This document shows, one piece after another, positions 5,552 to 12,670 of a DNA stretch of 21,087 nucleotides (its first letter is position 1; every line of letters begins with the position of its first letter). Location: positions 1 to 21,087 of IMG/VR virus record IMGVR_UViG_3300046010_005021. One strand, given 5' to 3'. This DNA is from a virus. Made by a program: the position numbers and the translations under genes. The notes under the pieces are model-generated. The model saw only the letters and a program-made list of their open reading frames with translations. It had not been told where the DNA came from and did no database searches.

Positions 5552-6911
5552 ACAGAAACCGCTGAAGCTCGTTGTTGGTTCGCCTAACACCATTGCCGAG
5601 ATGAACTCTGCCTCGGACACCATCCAAGAGGCGCTTCTCCCGGGCACCGTTGCAAAGCTGACCGCAACTCAAACGCTGGTTAACAAAACCATTAGTAGCC
5701 CGGCGATCAGCTTGATCGAGAGCAAGGGTGCAGCCAACGCCACCATTGTTCAGTTTTCAAGTACATTAGGATCCACCGTTGGATCTGCCTGTGACCACGT
5801 CAAGATCGTTAACGCCGCAAGTGGTACCGGCGGGACGCTGCAGGCCGAGAACTCTGGTGCGTCAAACGTAGACCTAAACCTTGCTGGAAAGGGCACGGGC
5901 AAAGTCAAGGTAGGCGGGTCCGAAATCGTCACTGCTACAAGCACGACGATTATGACCAACAAGACCTTGAACTCTCCGACCATTGTCACGCCGACGATTA
6001 GTTCATCTGGATTTGCAAGCGCCAATCACGGGCATATCGACACGGCTTCGGGCGGCAGGCTCTCCGGAGCCGCTATCAGCAGTTCTGTGCGCGGTGTTGC
6101 GCTGCACTCAAGCACGCCTTTTGCGTTGATGCCGACGGCGTCTTCGTACAAGACTGCAAGCGCTGGCGGGGCCGTTAACAACTGGACCGGAGCTATCCCA
6201 GCGCTGTCGGATTTTTCAGACAGCGAAACGTCGGGCGCGTTTGGTGGTCAGCCCTACATGACGACTCGCAGTCGTCTGTCTTACCTGAACTACATCAACA
6301 CAAACCTTAACACCGGCACCACCGGCTACATTAGCTTTGGCCCGCAATGGCGTATTTCGGGGCCTGCTAGCGGGGCTAACGCTCAAGAACAAGCCGGTCA
6401 CTACACTAACTGGCTTGGCCCAGCGGCTTCGGCTACAGCGGGCGCGGGGCCCTACGAAACTCAGTACTACACATGCACGACAGTGGGGTCGTCTTCGGTC
6501 CTCAACGCCTCCGGGGTCGGCAAGTGCTTTGAGATGCGCCTTTCCGGAAGACTTGTTACCACAGGCACGTCTACGGTGTGGAATATTGGCGTTGTCCCAC
6601 CAACCGGCACAACTACTCCAGCTACGCTTTTAAGCACCGCGGCGCTTGCCGCGGGAACGTATTCTGTTTTTGTTTCTGTTGTATGCACTATGGTTACTTC
6701 CAACACAATGTATCAAGCTGTTGCATCTGCGCAGGTTGTAAACTCTGCCGGAGCGCTTCAAGCGTTGATTGGAAGCTACTCTTCCCTTATCAACCCTGTT
6801 TCTCCGGACAGCACCGTGCGGTACTTGTCAATCGGCATTGGCAATAACACTGCAATGGCGACCGGCACTCCTAGTTTTTTTGGCGTCTTGACCGGCATGG
6901 AGCTGAACTGA
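5544..6911 (+). CDS. tail fibre or receptor-binding-type structural protein
   Basis: The 455-aa product starts at ATG 5544 with GGAG about 8 nt upstream, overlapping the previous stop. The N-terminal region has two TLxNKTIxSPxI-type segments (about residues 43-55 and 137-150), a repeat signature common in phage fibres. It also has beta-rich Gly/Ser/Thr/Ala sequence and a GKGTGKVKVGG turn. An HGHI motif (about 162-165) marks the change to a distal domain of about 290 residues, rich in aromatic and small residues and with few charges. It is likely trimeric and surface-exposed, contacting the host. Exact trimer position and receptor are unknown. Confidence 0.75.
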   Translation: MAEQKPLKLVVGSPNTIAEMNSASDTIQEALLPGTVAKLTATQTLVNKTISSPAISLIESKGAANATIVQFSSTLGSTVGSACDHVKIVNAASGTGGTLQAENSGASNVDLNLAGKGTGKVKVGGSEIVTATSTTIMTNKTLNSPTIVTPTISSSGFASANHGHIDTASGGRLSGAAISSSVRGVALHSSTPFALMPTASSYKTASAGGAVNNWTGAIPALSDFSDSETSGAFGGQPYMTTRSRLSYLNYINTNLNTGTTGYISFGPQWRISGPASGANAQEQAGHYTNWLGPAASATAGAGPYETQYYTCTTVGSSSVLNASGVGKCFEMRLSGRLVTTGTSTVWNIGVVPPTGTTTPATLLSTAALAAGTYSVFVSVVCTMVTSNTMYQAVASAQVVNSAGALQALIGSYSSLINPVSPDSTVRYLSIGIGNNTAMATGTPSFFGVLTGMELN

Positions 6912-7282
6912 TGCCCGGCAGCATCCAAGTTACGACTTACGCAAACAACAACGCGACCCAGCGCGAAGTGTTTACGGACTCGTCTGGCTCTATCTACGTC
7001 GTCAACAACGCTGGCTCGCAGATCGCGGTCGCCAACACTCCGGACACGGACCCCACACTCGGTGGCCAGTTGTTCTTGTTTGACGTGAACGGCACGTCTC
7101 GCCTCATTGGCTGGTACGCACTGACGCCGTTTGAGGCCACGTCGGAGATCTACTCGCTTGCGTACCAGATCTCTAGTGGCGGGCTGCTGGCGTGCATGAT
7201 CGCAACCAGTACGCTGGCGCCGTTCCAGTACCCAAATGGGCCTGACGTCATCCCCGGCAACGTGCATCAATGGAGTAGCTGA
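6911..7282 (+). CDS. small tail- or fibre-associated protein, unknown
   Basis: The 123-aa product starts at ATG 6911, sharing one base with the fibre stop (TGATG). The sequence is beta-rich, low in charge and without Cys except one, with an N-terminal VTTYANNNATQREVFTDSSG segment. No family is recognised. Tight coupling between the fibre and the next gene suggests a fibre accessory or baseplate component, an inference from position and composition. Confidence 0.7.
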   Translation: MPGSIQVTTYANNNATQREVFTDSSGSIYVVNNAGSQIAVANTPDTDPTLGGQLFLFDVNGTSRLIGWYALTPFEATSEIYSLAYQISSGGLLACMIATSTLAPFQYPNGPDVIPGNVHQWSS

Positions 7283-7710
7283 TGATCGCCCCCATGAGAG
7301 GTGAGTTCTACGAAGGCGCAGGCGTCTATCTCAAAGCACGCTTGTCCGGTGGCGACAACAACCTGATTTCGTCGAGCAGCTTTACGTCTGCGGTGTCGAG
7401 CAACATCGCTATTTCTGTGTTTGATAGCACAGATTTGACTGCATACGCTAGCGCAGGCACGAGCGGAACGTCATTGCCCGATACGCTAGTCCCGGTGTAC
7501 TCGGCCAGCGTTGCCTACACCAACATCATCATTCCCTTGACCTTGAACGGGTGGTCAGAGGACTTGATCGGGTACAACTTCACTTACACGTTCACGACCC
7601 AGTATGCGTTCCAAGGCGGCCACTCGTACCGTGTCGAGTTCAAGCTCAATACCATCAATGGCAATGTCTACGCGGTGTTCGAGCTTGCGTGCCGTTCTAC
7701 TGGCAGTTGA
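7282..7710 (+). CDS. small beta-rich virion protein, unknown
   Basis: The 142-aa product starts at ATG 7282, sharing one base with the previous stop (TGATG). An internal ATG at 7294 is a possible alternative. The sequence is Ser/Thr/Tyr-rich with alternating hydrophobic residues, typical of a beta-sandwich, for example YSASVAYTNIIIPLTLNGW. It closes the rightward tail operon. It runs 14 nt into the leftward gene at 7697-8002, and I see no terminator between them, so transcripts would overlap. Confidence 0.7.
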   Translation: MIAPMRGEFYEGAGVYLKARLSGGDNNLISSSSFTSAVSSNIAISVFDSTDLTAYASAGTSGTSLPDTLVPVYSASVAYTNIIIPLTLNGWSEDLIGYNFTYTFTTQYAFQGGHSYRVEFKLNTINGNVYAVFELACRSTGS

Positions 7711-8002
7711 CTGGCTCGACGTAATCAAGTCCACGGCTATGCTTCCATGTCGGCTTGTGCTGTTCATGGTCCCAGCAGTTTACGAGCATGGATGTACTGC
7801 CGTTCTTCATCAGCCTTACGTCGAGAACGCGGCCAGTACACTTCGTCGGCTTGACTCCCGTGTGCCGGGTGTAGGACACGACAACGCCGACCCAGTTGAG
7901 CGTGCTTCGGATGTACGGAAGAACTGACTTGGGGACGTAGACTAGCTGCCCGTTTTCTGGGGCTTGCTCGGACCTAGACTTCCTCGTCTCCTTGTTCGTC
8001 AT
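7697..8002 (-). CDS. 101-aa unknown protein
   Basis: The frame is open to ATG 8092, but the DNA from 8003 upward is better explained by the gene ending at 7974. ATG 8002 is therefore preferred, giving a 29-nt overlap with that gene. The product has a basic N-terminus, then GQLVYVPKSVLPYIRSTLNWVG and a beta-rich section with an RVLDVRLMKNGSTSMLVNCW strand pattern, and ends VEPVNCQ. No family is recognised. The end overlaps the convergent tail gene by 14 nt, and its last codons lie in copy 1 of the CAGTTGACTGGC repeat. Confidence 0.6.
   Translation of the reverse strand: MTNKETRKSRSEQAPENGQLVYVPKSVLPYIRSTLNWVGVVVSYTRHTGVKPTKCTGRVLDVRLMKNGSTSMLVNCWDHEQHKPTWKHSRGLDYVEPVNCQ
7704..7718 (+). repeat. 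15-bp repeat copy 1 (CAGTTGACTGGCTCG)
   Basis: Lies at the convergent stop codons of the 7282-7710 and 7697-8002 genes. On the minus strand it encodes EPVN near the end of the leftward gene. Confidence 0.75.
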
Positions 8003-8681
8003 CCGCAAGGAGTGTTTTTCTGTTCTCGTCTCTTCCGGGTCTGGGGAGATGGGCGTACCAGTGCTGTTCAGGTGGATCGTCTTCGTACTCATGATTTCTA
8101 TCGCAGTTGACTGGCTTGCCGCACGATGCGCAGGTGACTAGCTTACCCGAATCAGATTTTAGGTCAGTTGACTGGCTCGCCCGGGTTGGTTGGTTGGCCG
8201 GACCGGCCGCCTCGCGGCCCGGCGAGGCATCGACCCCTTGGCCCGGCCCCTGACCCCTTGACCCGGTCACCGGTCGGAGCCGGACCCCTTGACCGCGCAA
8301 CCGGGGACCGAACTCGTCACCAGCGGGGCGGCCTTCGCCCCGGACGTAGTCCAGTTCGGCCAGCAGCATCGGCACCCGGCCAGCGTCGCGAAGTACCCCG
8401 GTCGTCGTCAGCGCGTCCACGTCGCGCCGGGCTCGGCCGATGGCCTCGCGGATGGCGTCCCACTCGAGCTGCGCGTCCGCGCGCTCGGCGTTGTCCCCGT
8501 GCCGATAGGACCGCACAAGCCGCTCGCGCTCCGCCAGCGCGAGCGCCTCCAGCGTATCCCGGACGCCTGCCCAGTACGCTGCCGGGATCACCGGCGGCGG
8601 CTTGGGACCGATGCTCAAACGCGCCCAGCGCGCCCAGCGCACTGCGCAGCGTGCCGCGAACCCAAACGCCTTCCCGCGCAT
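7974..8681 (-). CDS. apparent fusion ORF: high-GC helical N-terminus joined to phage-type zinc-finger C-terminus
   Basis: 235 aa from ATG 8681 to TAG. Residues 30-130 are helical and charged, from GPKPPPVIPAAYW to LAELDYVRGEGRPAGDEF. Residues 130-172 are a low-complexity Gly/Gln/Arg linker encoded by the GACCCCTTG repeats. Residues from about 173 on are encoded by lower-GC DNA and contain C184-x2-C187, C193 and H198/H209 in a CASCGKPVNCDRNHE context, a plausible zinc site, then an acidic tail. The composition break falls at the 15-bp repeat at 8165-8179. The frame is continuous, so a real chimera, a gene truncated by insertion, or a readthrough artefact are all possible. No function assigned. 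Confidence 0.55.
   Translation of the reverse strand: MRGKAFGFAARCAVRWARWARLSIGPKPPPVIPAAYWAGVRDTLEALALAERERLVRSYRHGDNAERADAQLEWDAIREAIGRARRDVDALTTTGVLRDAGRVPMLLAELDYVRGEGRPAGDEFGPRLRGQGVRLRPVTGSRGQGPGQGVDASPGREAAGPANQPTRASQSTDLKSDSGKLVTCASCGKPVNCDRNHEYEDDPPEQHWYAHLPRPGRDENRKTLLADDEQGDEEV
8104..8118 (+). repeat. 15-bp repeat copy 2 (one mismatch)
   Basis: CAGTTGACTGGCTTG, in the zinc-finger-coding part of the leftward ORF. It encodes KPVNC in the same frame as copy 1, where it gives EPVNC. Confidence 0.7.
8165..8179 (+). repeat. 15-bp repeat copy 3, at the GC breakpoint
   Basis: Identical to copy 1 and located exactly where low-GC phage-type DNA gives way to the GC-rich block. It is read in a different frame from copies 1 and 2. 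Confidence 0.75.
8232..8291 (+). repeat. three copies of GACCCCTTG
   Basis: Copies at 8232-8240, 8252-8260 and 8283-8291, each followed by G/ACC. They encode the Gln-Gly-rich linker of the 7974-8681 ORF and sit just inside the left edge of the GC-rich block. Confidence 0.7.
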
Positions 8682-8788
8682 GCGTGCAGCCTAGCGGCCC
8701 TCAGCGCGCGCCACAACGCAGCGCGGGCGCCGCAGGCCCGAAGACCCGCGACGCCCGCAGCGTTTCTACCACCGGCCAGCCCGTGCGA

Positions 8789-9196
8789 TCAGGGCGACCA
8801 GTCGAGCCCGGTGACCTCGGTCGGCTTGCCGTCGGGGTCGATGCTGTAAACGCGCGGGGCAGCACCGGCGGCGGGGTAGTTCCGGATGATGGCGACGGCG
8901 ACGGCTTCGGGTAGGTCCACGTGACGGCCTTCTCGGTTGGTCGCCATCAGGAGCGCGTCGCCGTAGATCGGCACCTGCGCGAGCGCAGACGCGCGCGCGT
9001 TACCGGCCGGGTGATCGACAAGGGCGCCCTCGTCGTCGATCCATAGCGCGAAGTGCATGCCCCCGGGCGCGTCATGGACCCGGACCGTATCGCCGTAGGC
9101 AGCACCTACCGCGCGATTCAGCTGCTCGTACCCTGACGCGGTCACTGCGCCCAGCTCGGCGTTGCCGTCCGCCGGGATTCGGATACAGAGCGGCAT
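8789..9196 (-). CDS. DUF3846-like protein
   Basis: The 135-aa product starts at ATG 9196, sharing one base with the preceding stop (TGATG on the minus strand). The frame is open to 9343, but that part is the shadow of the neighbour. The sequence starts MPLCIRIPADG and has VGAAYGDTVRVHD, then ALWIDDEGALVDHPAGNAR, then a PIYGDALLM strand. This layout matches the DUF3846 type of small protein found in phages, plasmids and mobile elements: an N-terminal strand, a LWIDDEG turn, a PxNxxA helix, and a GDxL strand. The family has no established function. It is probably last in the tightly packed AAA+/vWA unit, with 107 nt without a gene before the next ORF. Confidence 0.65.
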   Translation of the reverse strand: MPLCIRIPADGNAELGAVTASGYEQLNRAVGAAYGDTVRVHDAPGGMHFALWIDDEGALVDHPAGNARASALAQVPIYGDALLMATNREGRHVDLPEAVAVAIIRNYPAAGAAPRVYSIDPDGKPTEVTGLDWSP

Positions 9197-9588
9197 CAGT
9201 TCAACCCCTCCCCGGGTCGGCGCGCCGCCGGTGCAATCGCGTCGCCGGTCCATGCGTGCAGGCTGAGGAAGCTGACCATCGCGTGCGCCATCCCGGCGCG
9301 CGCTTGCAGCTCGTCGGCTTCGGTGCCTTCGGTCTGCTCCCACTCAATCCGGGTGTCGAGGATCACGGTCCAAGCTTCGTGAGACGTACACATGGCCAGC
9401 GCCATCCAAAGGTTGACCCCGGTCGGTGACGAACGCACGACGCGGTCGCGCAGCGCGTGCAGCGCTTGGACGTCGGCCTGCGAACATGCATCGACCAGTG
9501 CGCGCGCGACTTCCGGCATCGGCACGCCGTCAACCTTGAGCCCCCAGAACTCTTGCACGCCCTCGTGCAATGTATGCGCCGGGATCAT
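9196..9588 (-). CDS. 130-aa unknown protein
   Basis: ATG 9588 overlaps the stop of the 88-aa gene by 4 nt (ATGA), and its own stop shares a base with the DUF3846-like start. It is mainly helical and mildly acidic, with GVQEFWGLKVDGVPMPEVARALVD near the start and a Trp/Met-rich segment NLWMALAMCTSHEAW in the middle. It ends in a Pro/Arg-rich tail. No family is recognised. Continuous overlaps with both neighbours imply co-expression and perhaps a shared complex. Confidence 0.68.
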   Translation of the reverse strand: MIPAHTLHEGVQEFWGLKVDGVPMPEVARALVDACSQADVQALHALRDRVVRSSPTGVNLWMALAMCTSHEAWTVILDTRIEWEQTEGTEADELQARAGMAHAMVSFLSLHAWTGDAIAPAARRPGEGLN

Positions 9589-9851
9589 GCGTCACCGCCT
9601 TCGGCGTCGCGCTCGGCGCGGTCTGCCGCGCGCATATCGCGGACGAGCCGCTCGAGCAGCTGCGCGGCTTCCGACGCGCGCGCTTGCGCGTTGCGCCACA
9701 TCGTGCGGGTCTCATTCTCCGCAGCCATTGCCGTGCGCTGGCTGCAGACCTCCAGCGCGTGCAGCGCGTGAGTGTGTGCCAACTGCGCTTGCACTTCCGC
9801 AGTGCGCCGGGCCATCGCTTCAGTCTTGTCAAGTTTTCTTGTCATGGTCAT
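9585..9851 (-). CDS. 88-aa helical protein, possible coiled coil
   Basis: Two in-frame ATGs, at 9851 and 9845, open the gene (MTMTRKLD). The rest is almost entirely helix-forming, rich in Ala, Glu, Arg and Gln with heptad-like leucines (HALHALEV, AAQLLERLVRDM). It ends in an acidic Gly tail. The coiled-coil composition resembles the middle region of the vWA protein upstream, which may reflect pairing; that is speculation. It follows the vWA stop after 87 nt of hairpin-rich DNA. Confidence 0.65.
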   Translation of the reverse strand: MTMTRKLDKTEAMARRTAEVQAQLAHTHALHALEVCSQRTAMAAENETRTMWRNAQARASEAAQLLERLVRDMRAADRAERDAEGGDA

Positions 9852-9869
9852 GGTCTCGTTTCGGTTCGC

Positions 9870-9926
9870 GCGGCGTCCCTGAACGCCGCAGGTATTGGGA
9901 CGCGCGCGCGGCGACCTGCCGCGTGC
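9870..9926 (-). other. two consecutive stem-loops between the vWA gene and the 88-aa gene
   Basis: GCGGCGT/ACGCCGC (9870-9876 with 9883-9889, 6-nt loop) and GCGCGCGGC/GCCGCGTGC (9904-9912 with 9918-9926, 5-nt loop, one G-U pair). There is no T run on either side, so they are not a simple terminator. They may set differential expression, by RNA processing or attenuation, between the large and small genes. Confidence 0.5.
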
Positions 9927-9938
9927 GCCGCTCAGGGC

Positions 9939-11642
9939 CTAACCCACTGGCTGACCAGCAGCGTCCATCAGCGCGACGAACTCGGCGCCGGTCAGCGCCT
10001 CGAGCAACCCGCCAGCCGACGTACGCAGCACGACGCGCCAGCCCTCGTCAGCGTCCGGGGCCAGCGCGTTGCTCTCGACGATGATGTACGCACAAGGGCA
10101 AGACGCCTTGCGCAGGAACGACTCGCGGTCGTCCCTGCGCGTCTCGCCGTCGGTGAGGACCACAACGAGCTGCCGCATGCCAACGCGCGCAGTCGATTGC
10201 AGTCGGCCCATGCGCGGCGCTGCGCTGTGCGTCAGGTCCGTGCCGCCGCTCGGCTTGCTCGGCGCGAAATCGCAGTCTAACGGCTGCGACCAGTTCAGCA
10301 CCGGCGGCTGCTCGTCGCTGCAGTTCTCGCCGTTCCATGCGTCCACGGCGGCGTCATGCCCGGCGGCGCGCAGCGCGCGCACAAGCTGCGCGGCTGCGAC
10401 ACCCAGCGACACGGACATTCCACCCGTGCTGCCACTCACGTCCACAAGCAACTGCACGGCTACCGGCTGGCGCCCGGCACGTCGCGTGCAGAGCGGCGTG
10501 CGCAGCGCGCCGACGGCCCAGCCAACGAGCGCGGGAGACGCTACGCGCGCGCCGAACTCATCCACGACGGTGTTGGCGTCGGCATCCACGCGCACGGCCT
10601 CGGCAAAGTCCTGCGCGCCCTGCGAGAGCGGCGAGCGCTCGAGCGCCTGCCACTTCCCGCACGAGTAAGCGCCGGAGTACCCGGCCCCGCCGGTCTTCCG
10701 CTCGTACCGCTCACCAGTCTGCTGCTCGACGGCGTCCAGCAACCGGCCTTCCCGGTACCAGTTCTGCGTTGTCGCGTCCAGCAAGTCACCGAACGACTGG
10801 ACGGCGCTGCCGTGAGTGTCGCCCTTCCGGTTGGCTGCGGCTTGCACCGCGCACCACGCGGTCATCGCAGCGCGGTGCTTCTGCTGCGCCTCGACAGACT
10901 CCAGCGCTGCGGCGTCGGCCTTGGCCATCACCTGAGCCTCCTCGGCGGTCAGCTCGGCAGCCTTCGCGCTTGCGTCCATGCGCTCACGCGCTTCCTGCAG
11001 GCGCTGCTCGGCCTTCACTGCTGCCGTCCGGGCCTCGTTCAGAGCGCGAGTGGCGCGGGACTTCTCGCCCCGGTTGCCGGTGCTGCCGTCGAGCATATCC
11101 CGTTGCGCCTGAGCCCGGGCCAGCTCGCAGCGCTTGGAGTCGTTCCACGCTTGTGCGTTTTGAAGCTCGGCCTCGGCGTGCTGGACCGCCGCCGCGCGAC
11201 GGCGAAGGGCTGACGCCTGGTGGGTTAGCTTCGAGCTTCGGGCGCTCGTCTCCGAACACACCTGGGCCGACTTCGCAACTTCGACGGCGGCATCCACTTC
11301 GCTGCGTTCGATCGCGAACAGCACGAGCCACTCGTCAACGCTCAAACGGTCGAGCACGGCGAGCGGAAGCTTACCGGCTTCAGCGATAACGTGCCGAGCC
11401 CCATGATGCTCACCGGCGGCGAACAGCTTGGCTGCAGCCTTGCCTCCGTAGTTCACCAGAAGGCGCGACGCAGTCAGGGCGGCGACGTTGTCCAGCAAGC
11501 TGGCGCCGTTGTCATTACCGGCGAGTCGCATGACGACGGCCTTGCCAACGCAGCTAGCGTGGTAGTCCCGCATCCGGTTCGGCGCGATGGTCATGCCGCC
11601 GAGCGTGTGCCCTTGGGGCGCGGTCAGGGTGAAGGCGCTCAC
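9939..11642 (-). CDS. vWA-domain protein with intact metal-binding site and central coiled coil (CobT/CoxE-like partner)
   Basis: The 567-aa product overlaps the AAA+ gene by 4 nt (ATGA at 11639-11642). The N-terminal ~110 residues are of unknown fold. Residues about 115-280 form a long Ala/Glu/Arg/Gln coiled coil. A middle section with GYSGAYSCGKW follows. The C-terminal vWA domain begins near 395 with LLVDVSGSTGG. The metal-ion-dependent adhesion site is complete: D401-x-S403-x-S405, T468 in SGGTDL, and D498 in VVVLTDGET. vWA proteins encoded next to MoxR/CobS ATPases usually hand substrates to the ATPase for metal insertion, complex assembly or remodelling. No CobT signature or cobalamin gene is seen, so a cobalt chelatase role is not supported. 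Confidence 0.82.
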   Translation of the reverse strand: MSAFTLTAPQGHTLGGMTIAPNRMRDYHASCVGKAVVMRLAGNDNGASLLDNVAALTASRLLVNYGGKAAAKLFAAGEHHGARHVIAEAGKLPLAVLDRLSVDEWLVLFAIERSEVDAAVEVAKSAQVCSETSARSSKLTHQASALRRRAAAVQHAEAELQNAQAWNDSKRCELARAQAQRDMLDGSTGNRGEKSRATRALNEARTAAVKAEQRLQEARERMDASAKAAELTAEEAQVMAKADAAALESVEAQQKHRAAMTAWCAVQAAANRKGDTHGSAVQSFGDLLDATTQNWYREGRLLDAVEQQTGERYERKTGGAGYSGAYSCGKWQALERSPLSQGAQDFAEAVRVDADANTVVDEFGARVASPALVGWAVGALRTPLCTRRAGRQPVAVQLLVDVSGSTGGMSVSLGVAAAQLVRALRAAGHDAAVDAWNGENCSDEQPPVLNWSQPLDCDFAPSKPSGGTDLTHSAAPRMGRLQSTARVGMRQLVVVLTDGETRRDDRESFLRKASCPCAYIIVESNALAPDADEGWRVVLRTSAGGLLEALTGAEFVALMDAAGQPVG

Positions 11643-12664
11643 AGCGTCACCCCCGTCGCCTTCAGCGCGGCGAAGCGCTCACGAACTTGGTCAGCCGCCT
11701 TCACCGGCAAGGCGTCGATGAGCGCGAGCCCCCAAGCTTGCTCCGGCTGCAGCCCGGCCTTGAGCGCCGCGAGCACGCGCAGGCCCATGCGCGGTGACGG
11801 CGGCACGTCGTGCGCGCCGCACTTGAACAATGCGCGGGCCTCGACCAAGTGAGCAAGCGCCCACCGGCTGCTCTTCTCGTCGTAGCCGTGAGCGGCGTAC
11901 AGCTTGACTTCCACGTCCTCCGGCAAGTAGTCCGCTGCGATGAACAGCGCGCGGCCCTTCAGCGCGGTGCTGATGGTCTGCACCGAGTAGTTGCCGCCAC
12001 TATCCCGGCGCAGCCCGTTGCACGTCAGCACGACGCGGAAAGCGGGGTGCGCCACTAGCTGCTCGCCCGACAACAGGCGCGCGCTTGCGTCCCGGTCGAG
12101 CACCGAGTGCAACGCACCGACGACGCTGGCGTGGACTAAGTCGAACTCATCCAGAATGAGCGTGCCGCCGTCGCGCATGGCGCGAGCCACTGCGCCCTCC
12201 ACAAACGCGAGGCGCCCGGCTTCCGTGCCGGTCCACGGCCGGTCAAGCAAGTCCTCCCGGGTTGTGGCAGCGCTACACTCCACGGTGTACACGGGACGCC
12301 CGCGACGCGCTGCAGCATGGCGCGCGGCGAACGTCTTCGAGCTGCCAGACGGGCCGCTCATAATGACGCAGCGCGTGCCGTCCACGTCCATCACCTTCAG
12401 CGCGGCGTCGAGCGCGTCGCACGTCGGCGTGCGGGTGTACTTGTCGCTTGCGCCCAGCGCGTCAGGGCGGGCGTGAGGTAGCACGTTGTCAAGAGCCCGG
12501 CGCGCGTCGGCGGTCAGGTCCTCGATCACGGCGCGGACCTCCGCGCGCACTGCGTCGCGATCGAGCGCCGGGGCGGTGGCTTCTGCCGCCATCAGCGCTG
12601 CCAGTTGTTCAACGGCGTGCAAGGCGGTCGCCCGGCGGACTTGGGAAGGGTTCACGTTGGTCAT
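11639..12664 (-). CDS. AAA+ ATPase, MoxR/CobS-like
   Basis: The 341-aa product starts at ATG 12664; an in-frame TTG two codons upstream is a weaker alternative. A helical N-terminal region (about 1-75) precedes the ATPase core. Walker A is G104-P-S-G-S-S-K110-T111, Walker B is LILDEFD (D172, E173), sensor 1 is N216 in VVLTCNG, and a PRMGLRVL segment (about 291-298) fits sensor 2. The REDLLDR segment after the first strand pair is typical of the MoxR/CobS clade. It would form a ring that remodels a client protein selected by the vWA partner encoded directly downstream. It is the first gene of the leftward unit. Confidence 0.85.
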   Translation of the reverse strand: MTNVNPSQVRRATALHAVEQLAALMAAEATAPALDRDAVRAEVRAVIEDLTADARRALDNVLPHARPDALGASDKYTRTPTCDALDAALKVMDVDGTRCVIMSGPSGSSKTFAARHAAARRGRPVYTVECSAATTREDLLDRPWTGTEAGRLAFVEGAVARAMRDGGTLILDEFDLVHASVVGALHSVLDRDASARLLSGEQLVAHPAFRVVLTCNGLRRDSGGNYSVQTISTALKGRALFIAADYLPEDVEVKLYAAHGYDEKSSRWALAHLVEARALFKCGAHDVPPSPRMGLRVLAALKAGLQPEQAWGLALIDALPVKAADQVRERFAALKATGVTL

Positions 12665-12670
12665 GGTCAA

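Noticed and set aside
8003-8092. 30-residue N-terminal extension of the 7697-8002 gene
   Set aside because: This part overlaps the zinc-like C-terminus of the 7974-8681 ORF, which is the more convincing frame. ATG 8002 gives a modest overlap.
10337-11389. 350-codon + strand frame across the vWA gene
   Set aside because: Arg/Ala/Pro-rich product typical of an opposite-strand frame in GC-rich DNA. The minus-strand vWA gene has a complete metal-site motif.
9939-12664. Cobaltochelatase CobS/CobT annotation
   Set aside because: The AAA+/vWA pair resembles this class only at domain level. The vWA protein lacks a recognisable CobT region and no corrin-pathway gene is in the window.
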